NCBI GenBank assembly: GCA_938034415.1
Contig: CALHLE010000017.1
Coordinates: 1 to 43,005, forward strand
Direction of reading: 5' to 3'
DNA length: 43,005 nt
DNA from: an uncultured Anaerolineae bacterium
GTDB taxonomy: Bacteria > Chloroflexota > Anaerolineae > J036 > Brachytrichaceae
The position numbers and the translations under genes were made by a program. This document shows, one piece after another, positions 26,051 through 33,544 of this stretch. The notes beneath the pieces were generated by a model. It was not told the origin of the DNA and made no database searches. It saw only the letters and a program-made list of their open reading frames with translations. Position 1 is the first letter of the stretch. Every line of letters starts with the position of its first letter.

Positions 26051-26617
26051 TTACTCTTTGACCCGTTCGATGTATTCGCCGGTGCGCGTATCTATCTTGA
26101 GCAAGTCGCCCTCTTTGACGAAGCTGGGCGCCTGAATCACAGCGCCAGTCTCTAACGTGACGTTCTTCAGCACGTTGGTCGCCGTGTCGCCGCGCACGGC
26201 CACATCGGCCTGCACCACCTTCAACGTGACGAAGGTAGGCAACTCCACACCGGCTATGTGCGAGCCATCGAGCACGAGCAAGTTCACCGTATCGTTCTCG
26301 CGCATAAACTGGGCGACGTCGCCCACCATGTCTTCATCCAGCGCAATCTGGTCGAAGGTCTCGGCATCCATGAAATGATACGTGTTGCCGTCCTTGTAGA
26401 GGAACTGGGCCGGGCGAACTTCAGATTGCACCACGTCAATATCGCTGCCGGCGCGCACGCGGTCTTCGATCACCTTGCCGTTGTTGATGTTCTTCAGCTT
26501 CATGCGCACCATGGCGCGCCAGTTGCCGGGCGCAATGTGTTGATACTCCAGGACGCGCCACACGTCGCCGTTGTAGCGGATGAGCATACCCCTGCGAAGG
26601 TCGGATGTCGTTGCCAT
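26051..26617 (-). CDS. efp: Elongation factor P
   Basis: The 188-residue, three-domain protein binds stalled ribosomes between P and E sites to relieve polyproline pausing. Family marks are the start [61 protein letters not shown] and the end IKVDTRSGEY-like [16 protein letters not shown]. In domain I the loop tip reads [10 protein letters not shown]. The residue normally modified (Lys34 in E. coli, Arg32 in Pseudomonas-type proteins) is Asn32 here, followed by Trp and Arg. The ATG has AGGTGG nearby, and an inverted repeat overlaps a CATAAT box upstream. It is monocistronic. Confidence 0.96.
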   Translation of the reverse strand: MATTSDLRRGMLIRYNGDVWRVLEYQHIAPGNWRAMVRMKLKNINNGKVIEDRVRAGSDIDVVQSEVRPAQFLYKDGNTYHFMDAETFDQIALDEDMVGDVAQFMRENDTVNLLVLDGSHIAGVELPTFVTLKVVQADVAVRGDTATNVLKNVTLETGAVIQAPSFVKEGDLLKIDTRTGEYIERVKE

Positions 26618-26636
26618 GATCCACCTGCAAAATCAA

Positions 26637-26663
26637 CCCTCCTGAGAAATTATGCCAGGAGGG
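26637..26663 (-). promoter_or_regulatory. Inverted repeat enclosing a -10-like box in the efp promoter
   Basis: The perfect 8-bp arms CCCTCCTG and CAGGAGGG are 11 bases apart, and the spacer holds CATAAT (26654-26649 on the minus strand), 5 of 6 bases of a -10 box. The leader would be about 25 nt to ATG 26617. The repeat could be a repressor operator over the -10 region or, in RNA, a small hairpin. Confidence 0.45.
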
Positions 26664-26784
26664 CAAAACGATCTCGTCGCGCTGCGCATCGGCAGCAATT
26701 CGACATTTTACATGGGAAGAATGCCGATAGCGCGGACGCTCGAAGCGATAGCGATTTAGCCCGTCGCAGTAAGATTCGGTGGGC

Positions 26785-27732
26785 ATGCTGCAACGCACCT
26801 TTCTGGCGCTCTCGCGCGCCGGCTGGGCGCAGGACCTGATCACACAGATGCCGGTTTCGCGACAGATGGCGCGGCGGTTCGTCTCCGGCGAGACCATCGG
26901 CGCCGCCATAGCCGCTGCGCGCGCGCTGAACGCAAAGGGCCTATTGGCGACGCTCGACTTCTTAGGCGAGAGCGTGACGAACGAAGCAGAAGCCCGGCGC
27001 GCCGCAGACGAATACCTGCGCGCCCTGGATGAAATTGCCGCCGGCGGCGTGCGCGCGAATGTATCGCTCAAGCTAACGCAGTTCGGGTTAGACCTGGACT
27101 ACGACTTCTGCTTGCAGAATGTGCGTCGCGTGGCGACACATGCCCGTTCCTGCGGCAACTTCGTGCGCGTGGACATGGAAGGCACGCTGCATACCGATCG
27201 CACGCTGGCGCTTGTGCGCGCGCTACATAGTGAATGCGGCAACATCGGCGCCGTGATCCAGGCATATCTGTATCGCAGCGAGGCCGACTTGCTCGCGTTG
27301 GCCGACGCCGGCATCCGCATTCGGCTGTGTAAAGGCGCCTATCAGGAGCCGCCGGACAAAGCCTACCCCAACAAGGCCGACGTAGATGCCAACTACATCA
27401 AGCTGGCGCAGTTATTGCTGGATCGGTCGGCCAACGCCGAACGCAGCGACGACGGCCGCATACCGCCCCTCGCTGCGCTGGCCACGCATGACGAGAAGAT
27501 GATCGCCGCAGCGCAAGCCTACGCCGAAGCGCATCACATCCCGCACGACCGATTTGAATTTCAAATGCTCTACGGCGTGCGGCGTGAGCTTCAAGAACGG
27601 CTTGCGGCCAAGGGCTACGCCGTCCGCATCTACGTGCCGTATGGGACGCATTGGTATCCCTATTTCATGCGGCGGTTGGCCGAACGGCCGGCCAACGTGT
27701 GGTTCTTTGTGAGGAGCACATTCGCGAAGTAG
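26785..27732 (+). CDS. Proline dehydrogenase (PRODH, stand-alone)
   Basis: The enzyme oxidises proline to pyrroline-5-carboxylate with FAD and feeds electrons to quinones at the membrane. At about 315 residues it matches the monofunctional class and has the barrel motifs in order: LDFLGESV, VSLKLTQFGLDLD, FVRVDMEGT, IQAYLYRSEADL, RLCKGAYQEP, ALATHDEKMI, EFQMLYGVR and YVPYGTHWYPYFMRRLAERPANVWFF. The Arg-Arg pair that grips the proline carboxylate is in YFMRRLAERP. ATG 26785 was chosen because a TAAGAT box lies 9 bases upstream; GTG 26779 is an alternative. The last 73 bases overlap the convergent YbbR gene. No P5C dehydrogenase gene is nearby. Confidence 0.93.
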   Translation: MLQRTFLALSRAGWAQDLITQMPVSRQMARRFVSGETIGAAIAAARALNAKGLLATLDFLGESVTNEAEARRAADEYLRALDEIAAGGVRANVSLKLTQFGLDLDYDFCLQNVRRVATHARSCGNFVRVDMEGTLHTDRTLALVRALHSECGNIGAVIQAYLYRSEADLLALADAGIRIRLCKGAYQEPPDKAYPNKADVDANYIKLAQLLLDRSANAERSDDGRIPPLAALATHDEKMIAAAQAYAEAHHIPHDRFEFQMLYGVRRELQERLAAKGYAVRIYVPYGTHWYPYFMRRLAERPANVWFFVRSTFAK

Positions 27733-28967
27733 AGCCACTTCGGCCGGCCATCGCCGGTAGCGGCCTCGGCCACTTCGACCTGCACCGTCGCGGGGATCAC
27801 GCTCTGCACGGCGACGCCCTCCGGCGCAATGACTTTAGGCGTAAGTTGATGCACGCCGACGCCCAGGCCGGTCGCATCCACCTCGACCCGCACCGAATCC
27901 CGGGTCAGGCTATTCAGCGTAGGTTGCGGCCCGGCCAACACGATGTCCACTGCCGGAGGCGACACTTTCACGCTCAGCGTTTCTGTGATGCCGATGACGA
28001 TCGGGCGGCGGGACACGGTTAACGCGCCTTGCTGCGGCTCAATCCGCACCCGCACGAGCACGGTCATATTGTCGGCGATCGGCGAGACGTTCGGCGGCAC
28101 GTTCAACCCCACGCGCTGCTCCACGTCCTGCGTCGCACCGGCAACCGAGACCTCCAGCGTGTCAATGAAGCCGGGCAGTTGCTGGATGGCGTCGCGCGGC
28201 CCGAAGACGGTCACCACCTGCGGCGAAACTGAAATGCTGGTGATCGCATAGCCTTCTGCCGGCTGGCCGGAGGGCCGCACGCGCACGGCGAGATCCTTGA
28301 AGTTGCTGCGCTGTTCCATCGGCACGCGGACGGCGGCGACGCTAGGGGTGATGCCCACATTCGGCACAAGGGCGTTGTCTTGGTCGCGCGCAATCAGCCG
28401 GACGGTCTGCTGCACCGAGGAGCGCGCGCCTTCCACGTTGATCACGGCATCCACGCTGGCCACGCGCGAGACAAGTTGTTGCGTGCCGGTGACGATTGCC
28501 TGAGTCGGTTCGACGCTGGGCAACTGCGCCTGGTAACCAATCGCCGGCACGCCCTCTACGATGACGCGGATTGGGACGCTGGCTTCGGCGATCTGTTCGA
28601 TGGTGATGCTAGCGGTGAGCGGTCGGGAGGACAACAACATCGAGGGCGCCACTTTGATCGTCGGCTCGAGTTTGACGACATGTTCGCCTACGCCAAGCTG
28701 CGAGAGGTCCACCGGCACTTGCACGCCGCTGGCGCCAAGCGCCTCGAACGTGCTCTGGGGCGCGCGTATGCGCACCATCACCGTAGGTGGCAGCGTGCTG
28801 GCGGAGATGATCTGATCGGCCGACGGCGGAGAGACGATGACCACCGGCGCAGCGAGCGTGTTCTCCACAATCGGGTCTTGTTGTAAGGAACCCACCCCCC
28901 ACGCGAATGTGGCCAGCAGCACCGCTAGGATCATCAGACTGACGTTGTTCGTCAACCAGCGCGCCAT
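27660..28967 (-). CDS. YbbR-repeat protein (CdaR-like)
   Basis: The 435-residue protein has a single N-terminal membrane segment (NNVSLMILAVLLATFAWGVGSL). The rest is an extracytoplasmic array of YbbR-type beta repeats, each about 80-90 residues with recurring phrases such as VEPTQAIVTGTQQLVSRVASVDAVINVEG, VSPQVVTVFGPRDAIQQLPGFIDT and VSVAGATQDVEQ. In Firmicutes CdaR regulates the c-di-AMP synthase CdaA and sits between cdaA and glmM. Neither is here, so that role is only a possibility. The C-terminal 24 residues overlap antisense the end of the proline dehydrogenase gene, so that tail is probably unconstrained. A perfect TATAAT lies 8 bases before ATG 28967. Confidence 0.85.
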   Translation of the reverse strand: MARWLTNNVSLMILAVLLATFAWGVGSLQQDPIVENTLAAPVVIVSPPSADQIISASTLPPTVMVRIRAPQSTFEALGASGVQVPVDLSQLGVGEHVVKLEPTIKVAPSMLLSSRPLTASITIEQIAEASVPIRVIVEGVPAIGYQAQLPSVEPTQAIVTGTQQLVSRVASVDAVINVEGARSSVQQTVRLIARDQDNALVPNVGITPSVAAVRVPMEQRSNFKDLAVRVRPSGQPAEGYAITSISVSPQVVTVFGPRDAIQQLPGFIDTLEVSVAGATQDVEQRVGLNVPPNVSPIADNMTVLVRVRIEPQQGALTVSRRPIVIGITETLSVKVSPPAVDIVLAGPQPTLNSLTRDSVRVEVDATGLGVGVHQLTPKVIAPEGVAVQSVIPATVQVEVAEAATGDGRPKWLYFANVLLTKNHTLAGRSANRRMK

Positions 28968-28975
28968 CGCTTGGG

Positions 28976-28981
28976 ATTATA
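28976..28981 (-). promoter_or_regulatory. -10 box (TATAAT) of the ybbR gene, leaderless position
   Basis: A perfect TATAAT on the minus strand ends 8 bases before ATG 28967, so +1 should be at or within a base of the start codon. The -35 region is occupied by a near-perfect inverted repeat (28996-29014) rather than a TTGACA. Confidence 0.6.
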
Positions 28982-28995
28982 GGCAGGCCGGACAC

Positions 28996-29014
28996 GGCGA
29001 GATGACATCTTGCC
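28996..29014. promoter_or_regulatory. 19-bp near-palindrome at the -35 position of the ybbR promoter
   Basis: GGCGAGATG, a central A, and CATCTTGCC form arms that pair at 8 of 9 positions. The centre lies about 36 bases upstream of the predicted ybbR transcription start, where a transcription factor would replace or block sigma contact. Confidence 0.45.
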
Positions 29015-29095
29015 CATGGATGCGCGCCGGTTGCGAGCCGGACAAGCCGTCCTACAGCGCCTCAAAGTCGCAGGCAACGCATAGCGAAAGACGGA

Positions 29096-29111
29096 TAGAA
29101 TATCTGTTCTA
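29096..29111 (+). promoter_or_regulatory. -10 box (TAGAAT) within a small palindrome, aminotransferase promoter
   Basis: TAGAA, six bases, then TTCTA form a perfect 5-bp inverted repeat whose left arm is part of a TAGAAT -10 box. The core GAAT-ATCT-GTTC is one base from the GAAC-N4-GTTC type of SOS box. The leader to ATG 29164 would be about 55 nt. Confidence 0.35.
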
Positions 29112-29163
29112 GGGCGGCGATTCGCGACCGCGGCAAAACCTGAAGCACGCAAATTCAAGCATC

Positions 29164-30477
29164 ATGGCGAAAGAAAACCTCTCTCCTGTCTGGGCGCGCG
29201 CTTTTGATATCCACATTGATCACGGCGAGGGCATATACCTATATGACAAGAGCGGCCGGCGCTACATGGACTTCACCTGCGGCATCGGCGTGACCAACAC
29301 CGGCCACGCCCACCCGCGCATCGTGCGGGCGATCCAGGAACAGGCGGCTAAGCTCCTGCACGGTCAAATCGGCATCGGCATCGGCGACACAGTGCTTGAG
29401 CTGACCGACGAGCTGGCGAGCATCTGCCCGCCGCCGATAGACACGTTCTTTTTCAGCAACAGCGGCGCCGAGGCGGTTGAAGCGGCAGTTAAGCTGGCCA
29501 AACAGGCGACCGGCCGCACCAACGTCATCGTCTTTGAAGGCTCCTTCCACGGCCGCACGCACCTGACGATGGCCATGACGATGAGCAAGACCGGCTACCG
29601 GCTCAAGTATCAGCCGCTGCCCGCCGGCGTTTTTGCTGCGCCCTATGCGCACTGTTATCACTGCCCGGTAGCCAAGCGCACGATGAGCGCGGCGCAGCGC
29701 GCGGCGCTGAGCGCGAGCTGCCCGGATGGCGACGCATGTTGCGGCTACGCGCCCGACGCCGTGCGCTTCTTGCTGAAGACGCAGACGGCGCCGCAGGAAA
29801 CCGCGGCGATCGTCGTCGAGCCGGTGCTGGGTGAGGGCGGCTATGTGGTGCCGCCGGCGTCGTTCCTGCGCGCGCTGCGGCAAATTTGCGACGAACATGG
29901 CATCCTGCTCATCTTCGACGAGGTGCAAACCGGCTTCGGGCGCACCGGCAAGTTCTTCGCGCTGGAGCACTTCGGCGTGACGCCTGATATCCTCGTCATG
30001 GCCAAGGGGCTGGCGTCGGGCATGCCGCTGAGCTGCGTCGCGGCGCGGCGCGAGATCATGGCCCGCTGGTCGCCGGGTTCGCATGGCGGCACTTACGGGC
30101 CGAACCTGGTATCGGCTGCGGCCGCCGTCGAAACCATCCGCGTGATGAAGGCCGAGAAGCTGCCGGAGAACAGCCTGGCGCGCGGCGACCAGTTGATGCG
30201 CGGCCTGCGCGCGCTGCAAAAAGACTTCCCGATCATCGGCGACGTGCGCGGCCTAGGGTGCATGGTCGCCACCGAGTTCGTGGATGCCGACACAGGCGAG
30301 CCGAACAAGCCGATCACGCAACAGATCGTGAAATATTGCGCCGATCGCAACCTGCTCCTGTTGACGTGCGGCTCGTATGAAAACGTGATTCGCTGGATCC
30401 CGCCGCTGGTGGTGAACGAACAGCAAATCGAGGAGGCGTTGCAAATCTTCGCCGCCGCGCTCGACCAGGCAACATGA
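29164..30477 (+). CDS. Class III PLP-dependent aminotransferase (4-aminobutyrate/ornithine-type)
   Basis: The 437-residue fold-type I aminotransferase is predicted to move an omega- or alpha-amino group to 2-oxoglutarate or pyruvate. The motifs are YMDFTCGIGVTNTGHAHP, FFSNSGAEAVEAAVKLAKQATGR, FEGSFHGRT, LLIFDEVQTGFGRTGKFFALEHFGVTPDILV and the Schiff-base Lys281 in MAKGLASGMP. Between residues about 160 and 200 is a Cys-rich insert (HCYHCP ... SASCPDGDACC) that could bind a metal or form disulfides. GABA is a plausible substrate, but ornithine, acetylornithine or lysine cannot be excluded. recN begins 70 bases downstream on the same strand, possibly read through. Confidence 0.88.
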   Translation: MAKENLSPVWARAFDIHIDHGEGIYLYDKSGRRYMDFTCGIGVTNTGHAHPRIVRAIQEQAAKLLHGQIGIGIGDTVLELTDELASICPPPIDTFFFSNSGAEAVEAAVKLAKQATGRTNVIVFEGSFHGRTHLTMAMTMSKTGYRLKYQPLPAGVFAAPYAHCYHCPVAKRTMSAAQRAALSASCPDGDACCGYAPDAVRFLLKTQTAPQETAAIVVEPVLGEGGYVVPPASFLRALRQICDEHGILLIFDEVQTGFGRTGKFFALEHFGVTPDILVMAKGLASGMPLSCVAARREIMARWSPGSHGGTYGPNLVSAAAAVETIRVMKAEKLPENSLARGDQLMRGLRALQKDFPIIGDVRGLGCMVATEFVDADTGEPNKPITQQIVKYCADRNLLLLTCGSYENVIRWIPPLVVNEQQIEEALQIFAAALDQAT

Positions 30478-30546
30478 GCGAATCCAAGAAGAGGCGCCAG
30501 GCTTCACATCACCGGCGTCGGCGCTGTTTTTGCGGTTGATGGTCTG

Positions 30547-32247
30547 ATGCTGGCAGAACTGCGCGTGCGCGATTTCGCAATCATCGAGGCGCTCGACGTC
30601 GAGTTTGCGCCAGGGCTGAACGTGCTCACCGGCGAGACCGGCGCCGGCAAGTCCATCATCGTGGATTGCATTGCGCTGCTGTTGGGCGACCGCGCCGAGG
30701 CCAGCATGGTGCGCGCCGGCGCGCCGGCGGCCTGGGTCGAAGGCGTCTTCGTGTGTGACGGCGCGGCGCGCGCGCAAGTCGAGGCCGCGCTGGCAGAGCA
30801 CGGCATCGAATGCGACGAACCCGGCCAACTGACGCTGGCCCGTGAGGTGCGCGCCAACGGTCGCTCGATCGCCCGGGTGAACGGACGGGCAGTAAGTCAG
30901 CACGCGCTGCGCGCGCTGGGCGAGCTGCTGGTGGACGTGCACGGCCAAAGCGAGCACCTCTCGCTGCTGCGGGTAAAAGAGCACGTGAACCTGCTCGACC
31001 GCTACGCCGGCGTGTGGGCGCTGCGCCAGCGCGTCGCGGCCAAAGTCGGCGAGCTGCGCGTCGTGCGCCGTCGGCTGGATGAGCTGCAACACGGCGAGCG
31101 CGAGCGCGCCCGGCGCATGGACATGCTCAAGTTCCAAATCGAAGAAATTCGCGCTGCCCGCCTCAAGCCCGGCGAAGAAGCAGCGCTGTTGGAGGAGCAC
31201 ACCCGACTAGCCAATGCCGAGGCGCTGGCCGCCTACGCCGACGAAGCGCACGCGGCGCTCTACGAGTCCGCCCGCGGCGCGCCGGCCGCGCTCGACTTGA
31301 TCGCCCAGGCCTCGCGCGCCCTCGTCAACCTGGCGCGCTTCGACAGCCGGTTCGAGGAATACCATCAGTCGCTCGCGGAAGCGAACGCCATCATCGCCGA
31401 AGTCGCGCGCACGCTGCGCGACTATCGCGACGCGATCGAGTTCAACCCGCAGCGGTTGCAAAAGGTCGAAGACCGGCTCGAGCTGATCAAGAAGCTCAAG
31501 CGCAAGTATGGCGAGACGGTCGAGGCGGTGATCGCCTTCGCCGAGCAGGCCGAAGCCGAACTGAACCAGATCGAGCACAGCGCAGAACACATCGAGGCCC
31601 TACAACAGCAGGCCCAACAACTGGCGCGGGAAATCGCCGAGATCAGCGGCGAGCTTTCCCGAGCGCGACAGGAGGCGGCAGCGCGCCTCGCCCAGGGCGT
31701 CGAGGCGGAGTTACAAGACCTGCGCATGGGCGGCGCGCGCTTCGCCGTGCAGATCACGCCGCAGGAGCCGGACGCCACCGGCGCCGACCACGTCGAGTTC
31801 ATGATCGCGCCGAACGTGGGCGAGGGGCTGAAGCCGCTGGCGAAGATCGCCTCAGGGGGCGAAACGGCGCGCCTGATGTTAGCGCTGAAAGCGACGCTTT
31901 CGTTGGCCGACAGCACGCCGACGCTGATCTTCGACGAGATTGACCAAGGCATCGGCGGGCGCGTCGGCACGGTCGTCGGACAAAAGCTCTGGCGTCTGGC
32001 GCGCGCCCATCAGGTGATCTGCATCACCCACTTACCCCAGCTCGCCAGCTTTGGCGACGCGCACTTCAAAGTCGAGAAAATCCAGCACGACGGGCGCACA
32101 ACGACGGCGGTGCGTCTGCTCGACCGCAAGGCGCGCCTGGAGGAGTTGGCCCAGATGCTGGGCACAACCGGCAAAGCCGGCGCGGCCGGGGCCGCTCAGT
32201 TGCTCGATGAGGCCGAGCAGTGCAAGGCGACTGTCACGGAAGCGTGA
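30547..32247 (+). CDS. recN: DNA repair protein RecN
   Basis: This SMC-like ATPase acts early at double-strand breaks. At 566 residues it has the usual RecN length. The N-terminal Walker A is NVLTGETGAGKSIIVD (Lys35, Ser36). The long central coiled coil (about 150-400) is rich in Glu, Arg, Ala and Leu. The C-terminal ABC signature region is KIASGGETARLMLALK (about 435), with Walker B TLIFDEIDQGIGGRVG and the H-loop CITHLPQLASFGDAHFKVEK. All ATPase motifs are intact. The start ATG 30547 is the first that gives the family N-terminus MLAELRVRDFAII. It ends 10 bases before the convergent homoserine dehydrogenase stop, with a small GTCACG/CGTGAC hairpin across the junction. Confidence 0.95.
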   Translation: MLAELRVRDFAIIEALDVEFAPGLNVLTGETGAGKSIIVDCIALLLGDRAEASMVRAGAPAAWVEGVFVCDGAARAQVEAALAEHGIECDEPGQLTLAREVRANGRSIARVNGRAVSQHALRALGELLVDVHGQSEHLSLLRVKEHVNLLDRYAGVWALRQRVAAKVGELRVVRRRLDELQHGERERARRMDMLKFQIEEIRAARLKPGEEAALLEEHTRLANAEALAAYADEAHAALYESARGAPAALDLIAQASRALVNLARFDSRFEEYHQSLAEANAIIAEVARTLRDYRDAIEFNPQRLQKVEDRLELIKKLKRKYGETVEAVIAFAEQAEAELNQIEHSAEHIEALQQQAQQLAREIAEISGELSRARQEAAARLAQGVEAELQDLRMGGARFAVQITPQEPDATGADHVEFMIAPNVGEGLKPLAKIASGGETARLMLALKATLSLADSTPTLIFDEIDQGIGGRVGTVVGQKLWRLARAHQVICITHLPQLASFGDAHFKVEKIQHDGRTTTAVRLLDRKARLEELAQMLGTTGKAGAAGAAQLLDEAEQCKATVTEA

Positions 32248-32248
32248 C
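32233..32248. terminator. Small hairpin at the recN/hom convergent junction, possible bidirectional terminator
   Basis: GTCACG, GAAG and CGTGAC form a perfect 6-bp stem with a 4-base loop over the recN stop codon. It lacks a T tract on either side. Confidence 0.3.
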
Positions 32249-32257
32249 CGTCACTTC

Positions 32258-33322
32258 TTACCGGCGCATCGCGCGCGACAAACTCACAATGTCGCCCAGG
32301 ACGCCGCTCGCCGTCACTTCTTGCCCTGCGCCGCGCCCGCTCACGGCCAGGGGATTGTCGCTGAAGTAGCGCGTGTGAAAGACGACGATGCTGTCGCTGC
32401 TGCGGATGCCGCCCAGCTTGCTCTCCGGCGCAGCGCCCACCAGCCCAACGCGCAGTTTGCCATCGGCGATCTCGGCAGCGTAGCGGAGCTTGCGGCCGCC
32501 GACGGTCAGCTCGGCGGCGCGTTGCTTCATCGGTGCGTCGAGCGCATCGGCCTCGCGCAGAAATTCATCCACGCTCAAGGCATCCATCTCCGGCGGATAC
32601 AGCGACTCGACGGCGACATCCCGCATCTCCAAGCGGTAGCCCAACATGCGCGCCAGGATAAGCGCCTTGCGCGCAGCGTCCAGGCCGCTCAGGTCTTGGC
32701 GCGGATCGGGTTCGGTATAGCCTTTCGCCTTTGCGTCGCGCACGGCCTGACCGAACGGCACGCCAGCCTCCAGTTGAGACGAAAGGAAGCCCAGCGTGCC
32801 GCTGAGCGAGCCTTCGATACGCAGGATGTCGTCGCCGCTGTCGAGCAGCGTGTTCAGCGTGCTGATGACGGGCAACGCCGCGCCGCAGGTCGTCTCCCAA
32901 CGCGCGCGCGCGTCGGCGATGGCGTCCCACCAGCGCAGGTCGCCGGCCAGCGGAAGCTTGTTCGCCAACACCACGCCCATGCCACGCGCCTTCGCCTCCA
33001 TCAGCCAGGGCACAGTGGCGACGGTTGCCGTCGTATCAACCACGATGGTATGCGCGGGGAGGGAATCCAGGGCCGGCGGTTGCGGGTCGTCGGCGAGACG
33101 TTCACCGCGCCCCTTGCGTTCGAGCAAATCGAGGATCGCTGCATCGGGCAAGCCGGACGGCGCCATAACGGACGAAGCGCTATCTGCGACGCCAACGATC
33201 ACGAGGCGCAGCCGGTTGCGCTGCGCATGGCGAGCGCGCGCGGCGAGGATCTGCCGCGCCAGCGCGCGCCCCACGCCGCCGAAACCCAACAAGAACACGG
33301 GTTGAGAGTACAGGTCGCTCAT
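32258..33322 (-). CDS. hom: Homoserine dehydrogenase (short form, no ACT domain)
   Basis: The enzyme reduces aspartate semialdehyde to homoserine on the way to threonine and methionine. The 354 residues begin with the NAD(P) fold FLLGFGGVGRALARQIL (GxGGxG) and continue through VVLANKLPLAGD (catalytic lysine region), GAALPVISTLNTLLDSGDDILRIEGSLSGTLGFL and GYTEPDPRQDLSGLDAARKALILAR. These are the conserved homoserine-dehydrogenase motifs, complete to the lysine loop. The regulatory ACT domain of longer forms (about 430 residues) is absent, so threonine feedback through this subunit is not expected. A TATACT -10 box with a TTGTGA -35 sits just upstream. The gene is divergent from RNase J across 222 bases. 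Confidence 0.93.
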   Translation of the reverse strand: MSDLYSQPVFLLGFGGVGRALARQILAARARHAQRNRLRLVIVGVADSASSVMAPSGLPDAAILDLLERKGRGERLADDPQPPALDSLPAHTIVVDTTATVATVPWLMEAKARGMGVVLANKLPLAGDLRWWDAIADARARWETTCGAALPVISTLNTLLDSGDDILRIEGSLSGTLGFLSSQLEAGVPFGQAVRDAKAKGYTEPDPRQDLSGLDAARKALILARMLGYRLEMRDVAVESLYPPEMDALSVDEFLREADALDAPMKQRAAELTVGGRKLRYAAEIADGKLRVGLVGAAPESKLGGIRSSDSIVVFHTRYFSDNPLAVSGRGAGQEVTASGVLGDIVSLSRAMRR

Positions 33323-33336
33323 TGCACAACGGCGCG

Positions 33337-33364
33337 AGTATAATTAAGTTCAGCAACGTCACAA
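33337..33364 (-). promoter_or_regulatory. Promoter of hom with both -35 and -10 elements
   Basis: On the minus strand TTGTGA (33364-33359) is separated by 16 bases from TATACT (33342-33337). The start would fall around 33330, giving a leader of about 8 nt to ATG 33322. The remainder of the 222-base gap to RNase J (to 33544) shows no gene, and I see no strong promoter for RNase J in it. Confidence 0.55.
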
Positions 33365-33544
33365 AGAACACGATGTCCGACCCCAAGCGTCACCTCCACG
33401 CATGAGCGCCTGTTCGCATCGCGCGGCAATACGCCTGCGGCAATTTCCTCTCGCGCGACCGAATCCCTCCTCGACCCATGAGCGCTTACGGCGTGCCGCG
33501 CGCTCGCAGGCTGCGTGCGCTGCATTCCACACTTGCATTAGACA

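Noticed and set aside
33365-33544. Small gene or ncRNA in the gap before RNase J
   Set aside because: Short frames here have no ribosome site or family resemblance, and no strong promoter or stable hairpin was seen.
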